A DNA stretch of 64,000 bases from Undaria pinnatifida (lineage: Eukaryota; Sar; Phaeophyceae; Laminariales; Alariaceae): assembly GCA_012845835.1 (NCBI GenBank), contig JABAKD010000017.1, positions 858,001 to 922,000 on the forward strand. Direction: 5' to 3'. Position 1 is the stretch's first letter; every line of letters starts with the position of its first letter. Positions 30,560 through 42,521 of this stretch are shown piece by piece. The translations under genes and the position numbers were made by a program. A model generated the notes under the pieces. It saw only the letters and a program-made list of their open reading frames with translations. It did not search any database and was not told the DNA's origin.

Positions 30560-30945
30560 CTACGACATAAGTAAGTGATGAGTTGCAACGAAATCCTCCA
30601 TCTCACAACTTGATTGATTGAGTGCTTTTTGTTTTTTATTGCGGAAACAGTAGAGCGTAGATGAGTTTCGACGAAAGCTATCATCTTAGACATTGCAGCT
30701 GAACACTTGCGAGTATTACCATTTGCCTTTTATATGAGCAGCAGGGGATAGATAAGTTTCGACAAGATCCTCGGTGTCAATGCTCAATGACGTGCATCTT
30801 TTACTTACTTGTTATAGAATCAGCAAATCATAATCACAGATTCGTCTTGACTAAGTCCTCAATCTCACAGCTCAAATGACGTGTATCGATAGACGAGGTT
30901 CGAAAAAACTCGACCCACAGCTGAAGAAGGTTTTTTTTTCAAGTG
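30560..30945. repeat. degenerate ~90-bp tandem repeat, ATGAGTTTCGAC core
   Basis: Degenerate copies of GATGAGTTTCGAC(A/G)AAATCC + TC(A/G)ATCTCACAGCT occur near 30577, 30660, 30747, 30843 and 30892. The same core appears in the dispersed repeats at 53455, 54453 and (inverted) 19880. Confidence 0.55.
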
Positions 30946-32340
30946 TACACAGAAACAGCAGAGCCTGGGGCACTTTCGCGACCGACCAACAAAGTATCAC
31001 ATTATGCTTTTTCCTGCCCTGCCCCAGCTGCTGATCACACACCACCCCTCTCCTGTTTGTCACAACACGCTCTGATACGCCCTCAAACCAATTCGGCTGG
31101 AGCCGCCCTCAACAAAGCCCTGTAATACCGTCTCGACGAACAAAAGCGAATCCTCCGTCTAACCCGTCCATCGTTTTTAGTTAACAGAATAAAATCCACA
31201 TGAACTTCAAGATTTATTTTCCTAGAACAAGTGGGTGCAGTTATGAGTGCTTCTACCAAGGGAGGAAAAAAAGGCCCGACCCGAACCAAACAAACCACGA
31301 AAAAATACGTGAATGAGATTAATTTGGCTTTCAACTTTTTTTTTTACTTCTGGCAAAGTTACGATCAGTTCTCCCCACGCCATACACTCATCCAATCAGT
31401 ACCGGATCGATATACAATCGTGAAGATCGGTGCAACAGCCACCACAAGACGGACAAAATACCCACGGTAACAAAAAAAAGGGGAGGGGGGGGGTGACAAC
31501 GCCAAACGAGCAGTAGCGGACGAAACGAAACGCCTTTCTATAAATTGATTCCGAGGTGACAGTGAGATGCGCGTAGTCCGTCAAGTAGGCACCACCGGAG
31601 ACGGAGAAAAAAACTATCTAACTTAACTAGCCCTTTTACAACTGCAAAACTATCCCATACACATTTCCAAGTCAGCCCGTCTAAAACAAATGTGTTTTTT
31701 TGCAGTTCTGAAGGTGTTAAGGTGTGGCGTCTAAAAATCAGGCAAAAGCTGACAAAAAACAAACCTAGCGTCGATCGACCGAACGGGTGCGGTGAAATCG
31801 GTCTTATGATCATCCCACGCAGCCAAACGGGAGTACACACTCAGCAACATTACCCCCCCCCCCCCCGCCCTCCTCCTCATGTAGTCCAAGTTGATTGTAA
31901 CGTCCGTCCATAAAAAACTGTGTCTAAGGATGTACAAAGCGCGGATAAAAAAAGGAATTTCCCCCCCTACCCTTTCCTTCATCGGAAAGAAATGCAGTAA
32001 GACGACGTGAGCTATTCAGGAGCGTGGGCGAAACCTCCATCCGCGAAATGCTACAGATACGATCAAGAAGACGAAAATCTGTTTTACAACGACCGCCCCA
32101 CCAGAAGACGAAAATATTTGTCCGTAAATCTTCCATGTCAATTCAACCGAAACTTCCTTCGGGTACAATCGAAAACTTTTATAACGACCGCCCGCAAGAG
32201 GAACAAATGGTCCGAAAAGCCTCCGTGGCAACAAAAGATAAAACCATACCTTCCATTCAACCATCGGCGCGATCGGTTCCTAAAATCGGCGTGGGGGAGC
32301 AGGCACGCCCAGTCGGTAAAAAGACGATGCCAAAAAAATA
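30946..32340. other. intergenic
   Basis: No supported gene. Small poly-G and poly-C runs lie at 31482-31491 and 31853-31865. The frames follow AT-rich, repeat-poor DNA without domains. Confidence 0.4.
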
Positions 32341-32344
32341 AGCC

Positions 32345-33150
32345 TGCACAGCATATTTTGCCACCGAATAAACAGCACTGGACGGTACAATATTATTTCT
32401 CCAATCAGACATGTATTTCCGCCAATTGAACAGCACTGGCCGGCTGATTTCCTCCAACCAAACAGCACGGGACGGTGCGTTTCCGCCAATGAAAAAGCGC
32501 AAAGCGGCATACTCCCACCAATTAGACACTGGACGGTACCTTTTTTTCCTCCAATCTAACACCAATGGACCGCATATTCCCTCCAACTAAACAGCACTGG
32601 GCAGCTTATATTGCGCCAATCGAACATCACTGGACAGTATATTTTCGCCAATTAGACAACAAACACGAGACAGCATATTTCCGCCAACTGGACAGCACTA
32701 GACGGTACGTTTCCGCCAATAAAACAGCACTCGACGGCTTATTCCCGCCAACCAAACAGCACTGGACAGCACATTTCCGCCAATAAAACAACACAGGACG
32801 GGATATTTCCGCCAATCGAACAGCACTGGACAGCACATTTCCGCCAATAAAACAACACATGACGGCTTATTCCCGCCAATCAAACAGCACTGGACAGCAC
32901 ATTTCCGCCAATAAAACAACACAGGACGGGATATTTCCGCCAATAAAACAACACGTAACGTGAAATTTCCCCCAAAATAAACAGCACGAGACGTTACACT
33001 TCCACCAATAAACAGCACTAGACGGTATATTTCCGCCAATCAAACAGCACTGGACAGTAGTAAATTTTCTTCAATAAGACAACACCGGACGGCATATTTC
33101 CACCAATCAAACAGCACTGGACGGTGTATTTCCCCCAACCCCACCAACAC
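32345..33150. repeat. 32-bp minisatellite, about 25 copies
   Basis: The consensus monomer is AACAGCACTGGACGGCATAT + TTCCGCCAATAA. The central part (about 32740-32950) is organised as 64-bp dimers of an AACAGCACTGGACAGCACA type and an AACAACACAGGACGGGATA type. Because 32 is not a multiple of three, each minus-strand frame cycles through the same three peptide phases, producing open frames of 77-113 codons rich in WRK and GGN. These are array artefacts unless shown to be expressed. Confidence 0.95.
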
Positions 33151-35040
33151 GACACTGCACGACCTGAGCGGGCAAGAAAACCACCCCACCAAAACGTACG
33201 GATAACCCGGGAAAAAAAAACACGCCATTCGGATCGCTGACAGGACACGACACGACCTACGTGAGAAAACACAAAACACGCGGCCAAGACCTGCTAAATT
33301 TCCTCGAAAGTAACACGGAGCAGACAAACAGAGGACAGCAGTTGCCCCGCCAATTTGCAAAACGAAATCGCGGCTGTAACACCATCCTGACACGAGTGGA
33401 CCCTAAAATCTTCCGCCAATCGCAGGCAAGGATACAACCATTTTTTTCCCTCACCCCCCCCCCAAAACAAGGCAAGGTGAAAAAAAATGCGTATCGCGAG
33501 TTGCGCCAGGTTAGCGCGAAAGGCGTGTGACCTGAATGCGACAATTTTCTCAGCTGACCGACCAAAAACACGAGGCGAAAAGCGACAAAACCTAGGAAAA
33601 CCACGACCGGTCATGCGACTTTCAAGGGCAAAGTAGCCAACCATGAAAAGGCAAGTTCTTTACCCTACCATCACAAAAAACAAGGCCAGGTAAAAGCAAT
33701 ACCGTCAACTGGGCCAGGTAAACCTTTTCTGGGCTTTAGAGGCACAAATTGACGGGAAGTAAACTGACGGTCGCAGCATCCGTCACACGAAGCCACCCGC
33801 GCTGCTGGATAAACTAGGTGTCAACGAGTTTACGGTCGAACCCCGATGCAAGCGTCTCTGAGGCACACGCGTACAGTTTGCACTGTTGGCGTGTGCTGCA
33901 TGCTCGACGATGATAAGCACCCGTTTTATAGTTTGTTGTGTTTTGCTGTACATGGGCTCCAAAAACCTTAGCGGGAAATGCAGGCAACCTTACTGCGACA
34001 ATTTCATTCCCGCCCAGCCAAAACGAGATGCGTAGGGCTAAATTATACGACCTGTCGTTCCAGTTTCACGCATAAAGCAGGCAGTCACAAGGCGGCCATG
34101 TTTCCCCCCACCGGATAAGAGAAACATGTACCACTAGTCATGCCAAATTAAACGACAAAAACAACGAAAAACGCAACATGATAATCTAATCGACCATCAA
34201 CACCCGCGGTAAGATTTTAAATATTCGACCGGTCGCGGTAGGTTAACCGACAAAGCGGGCAGCCGTAAAACGACACCTTTCCCCCCACACCACCCTAATG
34301 GAAGTGCGATCATTAATTTCGGGCAAAAATATGACCGGCGACGCCAGATCGAAAGGATGAGTTTGGCAGTCATCAAGCAATATTTTCACCGCCGCCAAAG
34401 GCGAGACCAACAGCTAAAATATACGACCGCTCGCACCAGGTTTTAACGGGAACTCATCTACCATTAACAGGTATTTGTTCCCCCACCGTTCATACCCAGA
34501 TCAGGATAAGCTATGCCACCAGCTGCGCGAAATTAGACCGAATAAATTTGGCAAGCATAAAGCGGAACCTGCAGCCCACTACCCCTAACGAGGCACTCAA
34601 ACAAAGGCAAGGCTGCAAAACCGACGGTGCCAGCTTTAGCCGACAAGGTGGGCAACGCACACGTCAAGACTCAGTTGGTGCGAAGCGTCAAGGCTTGCGT
34701 TGAAACTCAACGAAGTGCCTGCCGTTGATAAAGCGGAAAATTTGCGCGTCGAAAACCTTTCCAAGGGGTGCCAAAGGCAGTACCCGAGTCAAAACTCAAA
34801 GGGATGCCTGCCATTGATGAATGCCCCCGTGCCAATCGGAGAGGCGTGGCCGAGGTTAAGGCTCATGACAACTTCCATCTCTTCGTCGGTCATCAGCGGC
34901 TGCACCAAAGAAATAGAGGGCGAAGGCGGGGGGAGGGGGGTCTGACTCTCGAAAAGCGAGGGAGATGGGAAAAAGAGGAAATGATATCAACAACGCAGTA
35001 CATGGCACCCATTAAGAAGCGGAAACACTGACACAGGCTG
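33151..35040. other. intergenic with degenerate ~190-bp repeats
   Basis: Words of the type AAATATACGACCG + GTCGC, then AAAGC(A/G)GGCAG and TTTCCCCCCAC recur near 34045, 34215 and 34417. This suggests a very degenerate tandem array. A G-run lies at 34929-34939. No gene is supported. Confidence 0.4.
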
Positions 35041-35266
35041 TTACCAGGTTTCTTATTTGTTTGGGAGAGGGGCGCAATCTACATTAACTTCAGTGTATGT
35101 CGGCTCGCAATGTTTCATTGTGTTCCTGCAAAGTCTCAGGCTAAATTTTATTGTTTTTTCGTTGTCTCTTATCAGGTACCCTGTACCGTGGACGGGATTG
35201 AATCAGCTCAGTGTTTTTGGTGCGTTTGCTCGGTGGTGCTTCACAACAATACAAAACTCGACCCAC

Positions 35267-35560
35267 CTCCGAGCCGACCAAGAAGCCATCGACCAGGTTC
35301 GCGGAAGGAGATGCAAGCGCCCCCGTACCGCGTGGCGTTGAGATTCCGTGGCCGACACTGCCCACGCGTACCGCTGCCGCACCACCCATTCCCACGTTGC
35401 CAACGGCGGCAGCCCCCGCCAGCTGGTGACCACCGTCCTTGGTCATGGCGGGCGGCGCTCCCGCCATATCAAGGTGGATGTCGTGTGTCTTCGGAATGAT
35501 CTGGGGGTTGTGGATGGCGGGGGGGCTTACGACACGTTCATCCATTGCTCCCCATAGCCC
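35267..35560 (-). CDS. candidate 98-codon exon, hypothetical
   Basis: The minus strand is open and free of simple repeats. An acceptor-like GATGGCAG|GGG lies at 35561/35560 after a pyrimidine-rich stretch (35580-35625), and a donor-like CGGAG|GTGGGT lies at 35267/35266. Both boundaries are phase 0, giving exactly 98 codons. The product begins GLWGAMDERVVSPP and contains an Ala/Gly/Val-rich middle and a VDGFLVGSE end. The upstream exon candidate at 36688 also ends in phase 0, so the two can be joined in frame across a 1.1-kb intron. The function is unknown. An ATG within it (35545) is an alternative start. Confidence 0.45.
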
Positions 35561-35802
35561 CTGCCATCGGTGGGTGATTTTTGACAAAGGCAGGGACAAG
35601 CGAGAAGGGGGAAAGATAAGACGTCGTTAGCATGGGACATCAAGGATGAAATTGGTCTGATCGATTGGCTCTGATTTTCATAGACCATGGAGGTGTCCCA
35701 GTGGAAATACTCCCCCACACACCCGCGCGATCAACAGTTACCTACACTTGTTCTGGCGGGAAAAGTAGAGGCGTTTTTTTGTTTTTTAGCGCTGAGGGCA
35801 CA

Positions 35803-36662
35803 TGCTACGGTAGAGAGGTTGCGCAATTTTATTTCTGAGGCTCCTGGCTTCAGGTGCCCCACACGTTTAGTAGTATTACTAGCAGTACTGCTATTAGTAG
35901 TATACCTCAGCCAAAACAACCATTTTGAGAAAAATCGAAAGACGCGTGCTACGATGGAGGTAGCAAATTTTGGGTGGTTTCGTTTTCTGGTTGACGAGGG
36001 TCCCCTTGTCGAAATACCGTTCTTGTTTCGACAACATTTTAGTTGTACTGTTTACCTGCTGCAGGGCATAGGTTTGGCCATCGGTTTTCACTCTCAATTT
36101 TTGCTCAAAAATGTGCGTTGGTGTTAGAAGAAAAAAAAAATGACCACCTCAAGCGAGGGGTAATATTGGGAAAAAATCGTTGCACCTCTGCCGTAGCATG
36201 TGTCTGAAAGCGCGCCCCAGCAGACAAGCCCACGGTCTATGTGTACAAAACATTTGTTTTTGTACTTTCTTATGTTGTTAAAACAGAACGGTATTCAGAA
36301 CGGTATTCAGAACGGTATTCCAACAAGTTTGGGTCAAGTAGCCTCATCGCACGCGGGGATAAAGTGCTACCTCTTCTATTGTTGCACGCGTGCTTGGCCG
36401 CTTGTCCTTCTTCGACGACCTGTTCTCCTTCTTTGGCTCTTTTGTCAAGCGGCGTCGGCAAAAGATTCGAATGCCTATTTCACGGTTGCAGCTTGGTACA
36501 GAATTGACCTGCAGGACCGACCCCTCAGGCGATGTTCTTCAGAGTTTCGACTACCCACTTCATTCACACGTGATTCGCTACCGACTACGGTAGTTATTCG
36601 TCGTGAAAATATGATTACTCGAAGATCTATTCAACAGTGTGGCTGCTACCGTAGCACCCATC
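35803..36662. mobile_element. nested MITE-like insertions
   Basis: One complete element runs from 35941 to 36204, with ends GACGCGTGCTACGATGGAGG and, reversed, GACACATGCTACGGCAGAGG, similar over about 22-30 bp. Further ends of the same family lie outside it: a left-type CACATGCTACGGTAGAGAGG at 35805, and right-type ends at about 36377-36393 (ATTGTTGCACGCGTGC) and 36648-36660 (CTACCGTAGCACCCATCG). The cluster lies in the putative intron between the candidate exons at 35560 and 36688. No transposase is seen. A short direct repeat of GAACGGTATTCA (three copies, 36287-36320) is also present. Confidence 0.55.
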
Positions 36663-36687
36663 GTAAGAATCCATGTACTGGGCTCAC

Positions 36688-38761
36688 CCTTCCGTTGTTG
36701 TTGATTCCAGCTGTCGTCGCCGGTAGGCCGGACGCCTTAAGCCTGGGAGACCGCCTGGTGGGAAATGATGCCGCTAAGACCCCGGCGTCGAAGACAGCAT
36801 CATAATTTGCTGCTGCAGATCCCGCCACCCCTGTCGCTCCTGCGTCACCTCCAGCGCCACCACCTACACCAACACCGACACCACCGATACCGCTAACAAC
36901 GTTGACACCCACACCACCAACGTCTTCGCCACCAACACCACCAAGACCAGCACCAGCACCACCAGCACCACCAATATCACCACCAACACCACCAACACCA
37001 CCAACACCACCAACACCACCAACACCACCAACACCACCACCAGAAACACCAACAACGACATCACCGCTTTCGCCCACGCTGAAGCCGACCCCAGCCGAGT
37101 CATCCCCGTCTCGTAGTGAACCGCTGGCCTTTCCTCCACTCTGCTTAAACCGAGGCGATCTGCGGCATCGGGGAGATTCTCGGCCGGTGTCAATCGTTTC
37201 GCCCTTACGGCTTAGAGCGTAGTCGCCACCGTCGACACTCACACACATTCCCTCGATACCCGCGTTGCTGGTGTCCTCAGCAGCGATGCTTGCCGCGGAG
37301 GTGCCGTGGTTTGGGGTGTCCCCTCGTCCCCCGAACCCACCGCCGCCGCCGCCTTCGCTGCCGCCGCTGCCGCCGCCGGTTTGGGTGACCTCGCCAACGA
37401 CTCTACCAAAGCTTGCACCGTCTACGTTTGCGGGAGAAACGCGACCAAGGCGCGGCGAGCGCCTTCTAGGAGACGCAAGGCTACCACGAGCACCACCACC
37501 AACATCTACACCACCAATACCACCAACACCACTGCCAACAACACCAACACGGCCAGCGCCACCACCAACACCAACACCACAAGCGGTTGAAGAGGCTGAA
37601 CTGGAGCAGATGGAAGGCGATGGACTGCCAAATATTGAGGGTTTAAGTATCAAACCACCGCCGTGGAACGGGGCATAGCCTAGGTCCAACCCCAACCCGC
37701 CTGTCTGAGGAATAATTCCGAGTACCCCCGAAGACGCTGTGCGCAAACCGCTGCTTCCCGGCAAGATACGGGGGCCAAAGTCGACAACGGGGTCGGCAGC
37801 GGCGGAGACGCTAGGCTGCGACTCGCGAGCGGGAGACAGCCGCCGCTGCTTTTTCGGTGACTTTTGAAGAATGGTCTCCCCCCTCTTTCCCAAAGACCCT
37901 TTGCTCTTGTTCGACGCAGCGGCCGACCTCTTCTTCCTGGAACCAACGTGTCCACCACCGCTAACGCCACCGCCACCGTTACCGCTGCCGCCGCTCGCAG
38001 TCGTCGCCGTCGCTCGTGACGCGTCCATATTAGTCACACCCGGCGCGGGCGCGGAAGTAGGATACGGCTTGCGCAACGCCTGCGCTTGCGGCATGCCGGC
38101 AGACCTTGGGAGTACCCCGGGCCCGCGCGCGTCCGATTCGCTACCGCCGCTAACTATGGAGGCAATGCCTTCTGTGGCAGGTGCTGTCGTCTTCGAAACG
38201 CGCGCTGCAGCTGGCGTTGGGCTAAACGGTGCGGCGTCCCCAACGGGGAAGCCGCGGCTGCCAGGCCTGAAACCGTCGGCGCCGCCCGCAACGCAGTTGC
38301 CCAAGGACCCTCCCGCAAGGATTCCATCGGTGAAGAAGCCGCGGTGGAGGCGTGGGGAGCGTCGGCGCGTTCCGCCCCCGTCGCTGTCATTGATGCTGCC
38401 AATGCCGGCGAAGCATTCCGCGAAATTGTTGGCGTTGCCGTCAGCACCACCGACGTTGCCACCCTGTGCAGGAACGCCCGCTATTGCGCTAAACCCGCAG
38501 AACGGCGATGCTAAGGACATGCTCGTGTCGACGCCATCGTCGTCGCCGGCAGTAAGGCCGATCGCGCCGTCCTTGTCGAAGGAGGGGGCACCGCCATCAC
38601 CGCCATCACCTCCGCTCTGCACGTTTTCCGAAGCGACACTGCCGATACCGAACAAGTCTCCATTAATGATCGCGCTGTCGAAGTCGAATAGTTTCGGGTG
38701 CAGCCTAGGTGATCGGCGAAGCGGAGACGCGTTTCCATTGAATGGTGATAGCAGATTTGGG
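36688..38761 (-). CDS. Gly-rich protein exon with five RRSPRL motifs
   Basis: A minus-strand frame stays open for over 2.1 kb (38868-36646) and has no ATG at its 5' end. An acceptor-like CATCCCCAG|CCC at 38762/38761 and a donor-like GGAAGG|GTGAGC at 36688/36687 bound a 2074-nt exon (phase 2 in, phase 0 out). The protein is Gly/Val/Ser-rich. It has five spaced RRSPRL motifs (at about 38718-38701, 38364-38347, 37464-37447, 37165-37148 with Phe as last residue, and 36756-36739). Basic patches SRKKRSAAASNKSKG and SPKKQRRLSP look like nuclear localisation signals. The GGVGGVGG section is encoded by a nonanucleotide repeat (36900-37060). The motif spacing and basic patches suggest a nuclear, possibly phosphorylated scaffold (inference). 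The reverse strand is Pro-rich and also largely open, an expected shadow of the GC-rich repeat. Confidence 0.6.
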
Positions 38762-38769
38762 CTGGGGAT

Positions 38770-40110
38770 GCTGCGAGCAGGGGATTCGTAGACGCGATGC
38801 AAAATACAGCGGGCAGCAGCGGAAAGAAAGCCAAAACGTCTCGTCAGTAACGAGGTACGTATTGATACCTAATTCTGCTCGTTATTTCTCGACACAGAGC
38901 GCAATTGAAACCCAACACTTTTTATATTGATACCAAATGTTGGACAATTTTTATCGAAACAACGCTCTGTTATGCTCAATGTTTTTAGATTTTTACAACG
39001 CCCAATCAAGCCAAAAATATTGAAGTGTGAAGCGAATTTACATTTTCCGCCGGAAACAAAAAAACAATGGTTACTCATTTCCGGCGCGCGCACGCGTGCC
39101 CCATTTTCCACGTCCCGTGTCCCACCTCGACTATCGCGTTTCCCAAAATGAACCAAATGCAACCACTTTGGGACGTACACACTCCAAAGCCCGATGACAG
39201 TATAGCAAATGTGTTGGATTTGGGTGGGCATGGAGTTTTCAGCTTCCCACAAACGCGATGGACCTCATACGTCACCTGCAGAGGAGTCGGCGCTTCGTCC
39301 CGCCACCCGACGCTTCGGTCGCTGTCCCGGCCATGTTGATGTTCGCATTGATGTCCGCATTGATGTTCATGTTCGCGCTGTCCCCGCACTTGTCCGCGAT
39401 CTCCACCGTCAGCTGAGGCCTGCCGCTAACCTGGTTGGGATCCTAACAGTGGTCCACCATGTTGAGTTGTCGGCGGCAAGAGAGCGAGAGAGCGAAGAGT
39501 GGGGACAACCATTTTAAGTCGTGGACGCTTCAGACCCTCGGCAGGCAGAAAATCAGCAAGAGAGTCAGCAAGAGAGGTCGAAGAGAGCGATAAAATCGTC
39601 TTTTTTTTGCCGCCATGACAGCGTCAATCCTGTGCCTGAAGAAGAGGAGCAAGCGAGCGAAAAAGATAAAAGAGAGAAACATGCTACCGCCAGGTGAGGC
39701 CGACCGATGGGGTGGCTGAGATCGTGAACGCATCGTGCGCGACAACACGACGGTTCGGTGCAACATCACAACGGTTCGGTTCGGTGCGGTGCGACAGCCC
39801 AGTCGTGAACACGTCAGTCCTCGACAAGAAAAGGCGAGTGAGGTCAAAGAGAGGGGCACACAGTATTTCCGTCAGTTGAGGCCTACCCCTGGGCTGGTTT
39901 GCGATCCCGAACGCGTGGGGAAAATACGGTCGAGCACGTCGACTTCGTGGGTGGAAAGCGACCGAGAAAGCAAACGGCGCGGTTCGGCTGGGATCGTGGC
40001 AGTTCAGTCATAAACGTGTCAGACCTCGGCAAGCAGAAACAAGCGAGACAGATGGAGAAGACGCGGGCCACGGTAGGGCTAGAATAGTACCTCATTTTTC
40101 CGAGGCCCCT
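38770..40110. other. intergenic or intron
   Basis: No supported coding. Short GATGTTCGCATT hexamer-type repeats lie at 39338-39378, and GGTTCGGTGC repeats at 39750-39790. The words GTCAGTTGAGGCCT and CCGTCAGCTGAGGCCTGC with downstream GTGGGGA near 39405 and 39870 suggest another degenerate direct repeat of about 460 bp. Confidence 0.4.
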
Positions 40111-40127
40111 CGCTTGAAGAGCTCTAT

Positions 40128-40485
40128 ATGCTATACTATAATATAATATACTAGATAGTAGTAATCTATATACTATAGTAGTCATCTACTCGGAGTATAT
40201 ACTATAGTAGTCATCTATATACTACGGTAGTCATCTATATACTATGGTAGTCATCTATATACTATAGTAGTCATCTATATACTATAGTAGTCATCTACTC
40301 CGGAGTATATACTATAGTAGTCTTCTATATACTATAGTAGTCATCTATATATACTATAGTAGTCGTATACATATATACTACAGTAGTCGTCTACATACAT
40401 ACCATAGTAGTCATCTATATATACTATAGTAGTCCTATATACTATATTAGTCATGTATATAGCACATATAGTATAGTAGTCATCC
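40128..40485. repeat. ~20-bp AT-rich array CTATATACTATAGTAGTCAT
   Basis: About 16 copies of CTATATACTATAGTAGTCAT with small variants (CTACTCCGGAGTATATACTA; CGTATACATATATACTACAG). Each unit contains the palindrome TACTATAGTA, so the array has strong cruciform potential. Confidence 0.92.
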
Positions 40486-40627
40486 CACAATAGGAGTTGC
40501 ACTTCTGGGGCCAAGCGTTTCGGAGTTTCGGTCCGGTTGAGTTCCTCGAGTGTAGAGTATAATAATTGTTCAGGGTCAGCGCATAGACTGGTGATCGGGT
40601 TGCGCGAACGAGTGTCTTTGAAGTAAT

Positions 40628-40692
40628 GATTCGGGTGATGTTGATGTTGATGTTGATGTTGATATTGATGTTGATGTTGATATTGATCTCCT
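40628..40692. repeat. (GATGTT)n hexanucleotide array
   Basis: About ten GATGTT/GATATT units. Confidence 0.9.
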
Positions 40693-40859
40693 CCTCATGT
40701 TAGGAGCTCAGAAAATTCTTAGAATCTGCTGCACCGCTAGCGTGGGATGACTTTTATCACCTCGGCCAAACACCCAAATGCGACACCCAGCGTAATGCCG
40801 AACCGGGTGAACTATCCCACGGGACCAATGATATACCAGGTAACTAATGATGGCAGGGA

Positions 40860-41030
40860 TTTTTACGGATCGGGTCGCTTGTCGCGGGGCGAGTTGGGCC
40901 AGGTTGACCCGACCCGACCCGTGACAGTTTGATAAGCTCCTGACGCGACCCGACCCGACCCGTGATACTTCGAATATCTCCCGACACAACCCGACTCGAC
41001 CCGCGAGATAACCACGGGTCAGGTAATGAG
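40860..41030. repeat. GACCCGACCCG-rich degenerate repeat
   Basis: Words GACCCGACCCG and GGGTCGGG-like sequence recur with spacers of about 60 bp, for example GACCCGACCCGACCCGTGATA near 40944. Confidence 0.6.
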
Positions 41031-41579
41031 CCGTGCAAAGCTCTGAAAAATGAATAGTTCCACTCCAGAGCTGTTGAAGCCTGTCTTGCATACACTGTTG
41101 ATTCTGGCGATGGCTCAATGTGAAAACAACAACAGCATGTCGCCGAAATATGTGTATCACCCTGGTAAGGCTGACGTCAGAACGATTTTTGGGGTGTTTA
41201 CTGCTTGAAAAGTTGTGTGGTATTTTTATTGCAGAAGTCACAGCAACAGGGCTAAGGCTATCGTAGTAAGCAACACTAAACTCCCCGTGTAATCCGACAC
41301 TACAGTATCCAACAGAGCACAGGTAGGGGGTTGCAGTTGTTGGATTAACTATTTGTGTGTGACCGGGTTAGCAAGAAACGTTGGTCGGATTTTGCGAGCG
41401 AAAGTCTTCGATTTCATGCTTCGGGCGATGTATTGACTTTGAAAGCATCCCACAGTGCTGTAACAACGGCCTATCCGCAATTCCTAGTCGGAAACTAGCC
41501 GACACACTCATAGTTGCCCTATTGAAAAACAAAAAAGACGAGGCAGGACAGAGCAGGTCGGGGCCAATAGCCGACGCAC
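41031..41579. other. intergenic or intron
   Basis: Nothing supported. Confidence 0.4.
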
Positions 41580-41672
41580 CTTGAAAGGGGCTGACGGCGT
41601 CATCCCCACGGAGAAAGCGGGAGCTGCTGTCGGCGTGCCGGTCTTCGTCATCTTGGTAGATTTGTTTGACGG
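41580..41672 (-). CDS. candidate 31-codon internal exon
   Basis: On the minus strand an acceptor ATTCCACTGCAG|CCG (41673/41672) and a donor TTTCAAG|GTGCGT (41580/41579) bound exactly 93 nt, phase 0 at both ends. The peptide is Lys/Thr/Pro-rich (begins PSNKSTKMTKTGTP, ends TPSAPFK). The upstream candidate exon at 42522 ends in phase 0, so the join is in frame. The open frame continues beyond both sites into pyrimidine-rich DNA, which is why a longer 206-codon frame is apparent. Confidence 0.4.
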
Positions 41673-42100
41673 CTGCAGTGGAATGAGTCGCGGCGGAGAA
41701 GCATCAAACGAAAAAAATCGTAATCTAGGATGAAATTGGGTACAGTGAACGACAGCGACTGGGCAAACCTTTAAATAATAAAATCGAGGAGGGAAATGTG
41801 ATACTTCCGGGGGCGTGTGGGGAGAGGGAGGCGGAGGCCGGGAGGGGGAGAGCATGCTCATTTGATAAAAAAATACCAGAAAAAAAAAAAGCGTGGCGAA
41901 GAGGATAAGAGGTATGCCTTCCATGTGACTCCGGATCAGAGTTACGAAAAAGGAGGGAGCTGGAGAAAAGAATGGAAGAAAAAAGATGGCATGCAAAAAA
42001 AGGAGATGGAGAAAACGTTCAAACAGAACACCGGGCGTGGATAGGATTGAAAAGAAAAAGAATAACAAGAATTGTAACACTGCGAGGACTAACGCCCGAA
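41673..42100. other. purine-rich DNA, probable intron
   Basis: Long purine-rich stretch on the plus strand (41875-42060), equivalent to a pyrimidine-rich stretch on the minus strand. No gene is supported. Confidence 0.4.
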
Positions 42101-42109
42101 TATGTAAGG

Positions 42110-42500
42110 TGGACCATAACTGGAGCAAGCCTGGCGGAAGGCTATTTTCCCATGGCCGGGGGCTCTGTTATTGGGCGAGCTTACGCAAGCTCCACACTAC
42201 CCGGAGGGATGACTTTCCGGGCGGCTATCTCGACCACACTTGATCCCCAGGGCTCAAGTCGGGTCGACATACTCCCGCATCTGTATACAACGGCAGCTTG
42301 CGCTGCTGGGAATGTAACGGTGACCATCGATAGGGACGGCTCGCGCTGTCGTTCCCACGAGGGTTGAAGGATACGCCAGCCAGCGCTGGATTTCAAATTC
42401 AATCGAGGTAAAATGACACTCGACATGTATGAAAACACGTGGAAGTGTGGTGAGCTTGAGCTTTTTTTTTTCCCGCTATCCGCCGGAGGACTAGACAAAA
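42110..42500 (+). repeat. dispersed repeat GTGGAAGTGTGGTGAGCT, copy 2
   Basis: The 3' part (42360-42500) matches 23590-23755 and 58560-58735. The 5' part (42310-42360: AACGGTGACCATCGATAGGG) matches 58540-58570. A plus-strand frame ending at 42367 (131 codons, 41972-42367; VRWTITGASLAEGYFPMAGG region) leads directly into the conserved end, so it may be the 3' coding end of the repeated element. No family is recognised. Confidence 0.6.
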
Positions 42501-42521
42501 ACGAAATTTAACACCCCTCAC

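Noticed and set aside
37871-38791. 306-codon Pro-rich plus-strand frame
   Set aside because: It is the complement of the Gly-rich exon at 36688-38761. The RRSPRL motifs, basic patches and splice signals favour the minus strand.
40860-41030. possible telomere-like repeat (GACCCG)
   Set aside because: It does not match TTAGGG-type telomeres and is short, degenerate and internal.
41508-42128. 206-codon minus frame
   Set aside because: Most of it is translated pyrimidine-rich intron (Phe/Leu/Pro). Only the 93-nt segment with splice signals was kept.
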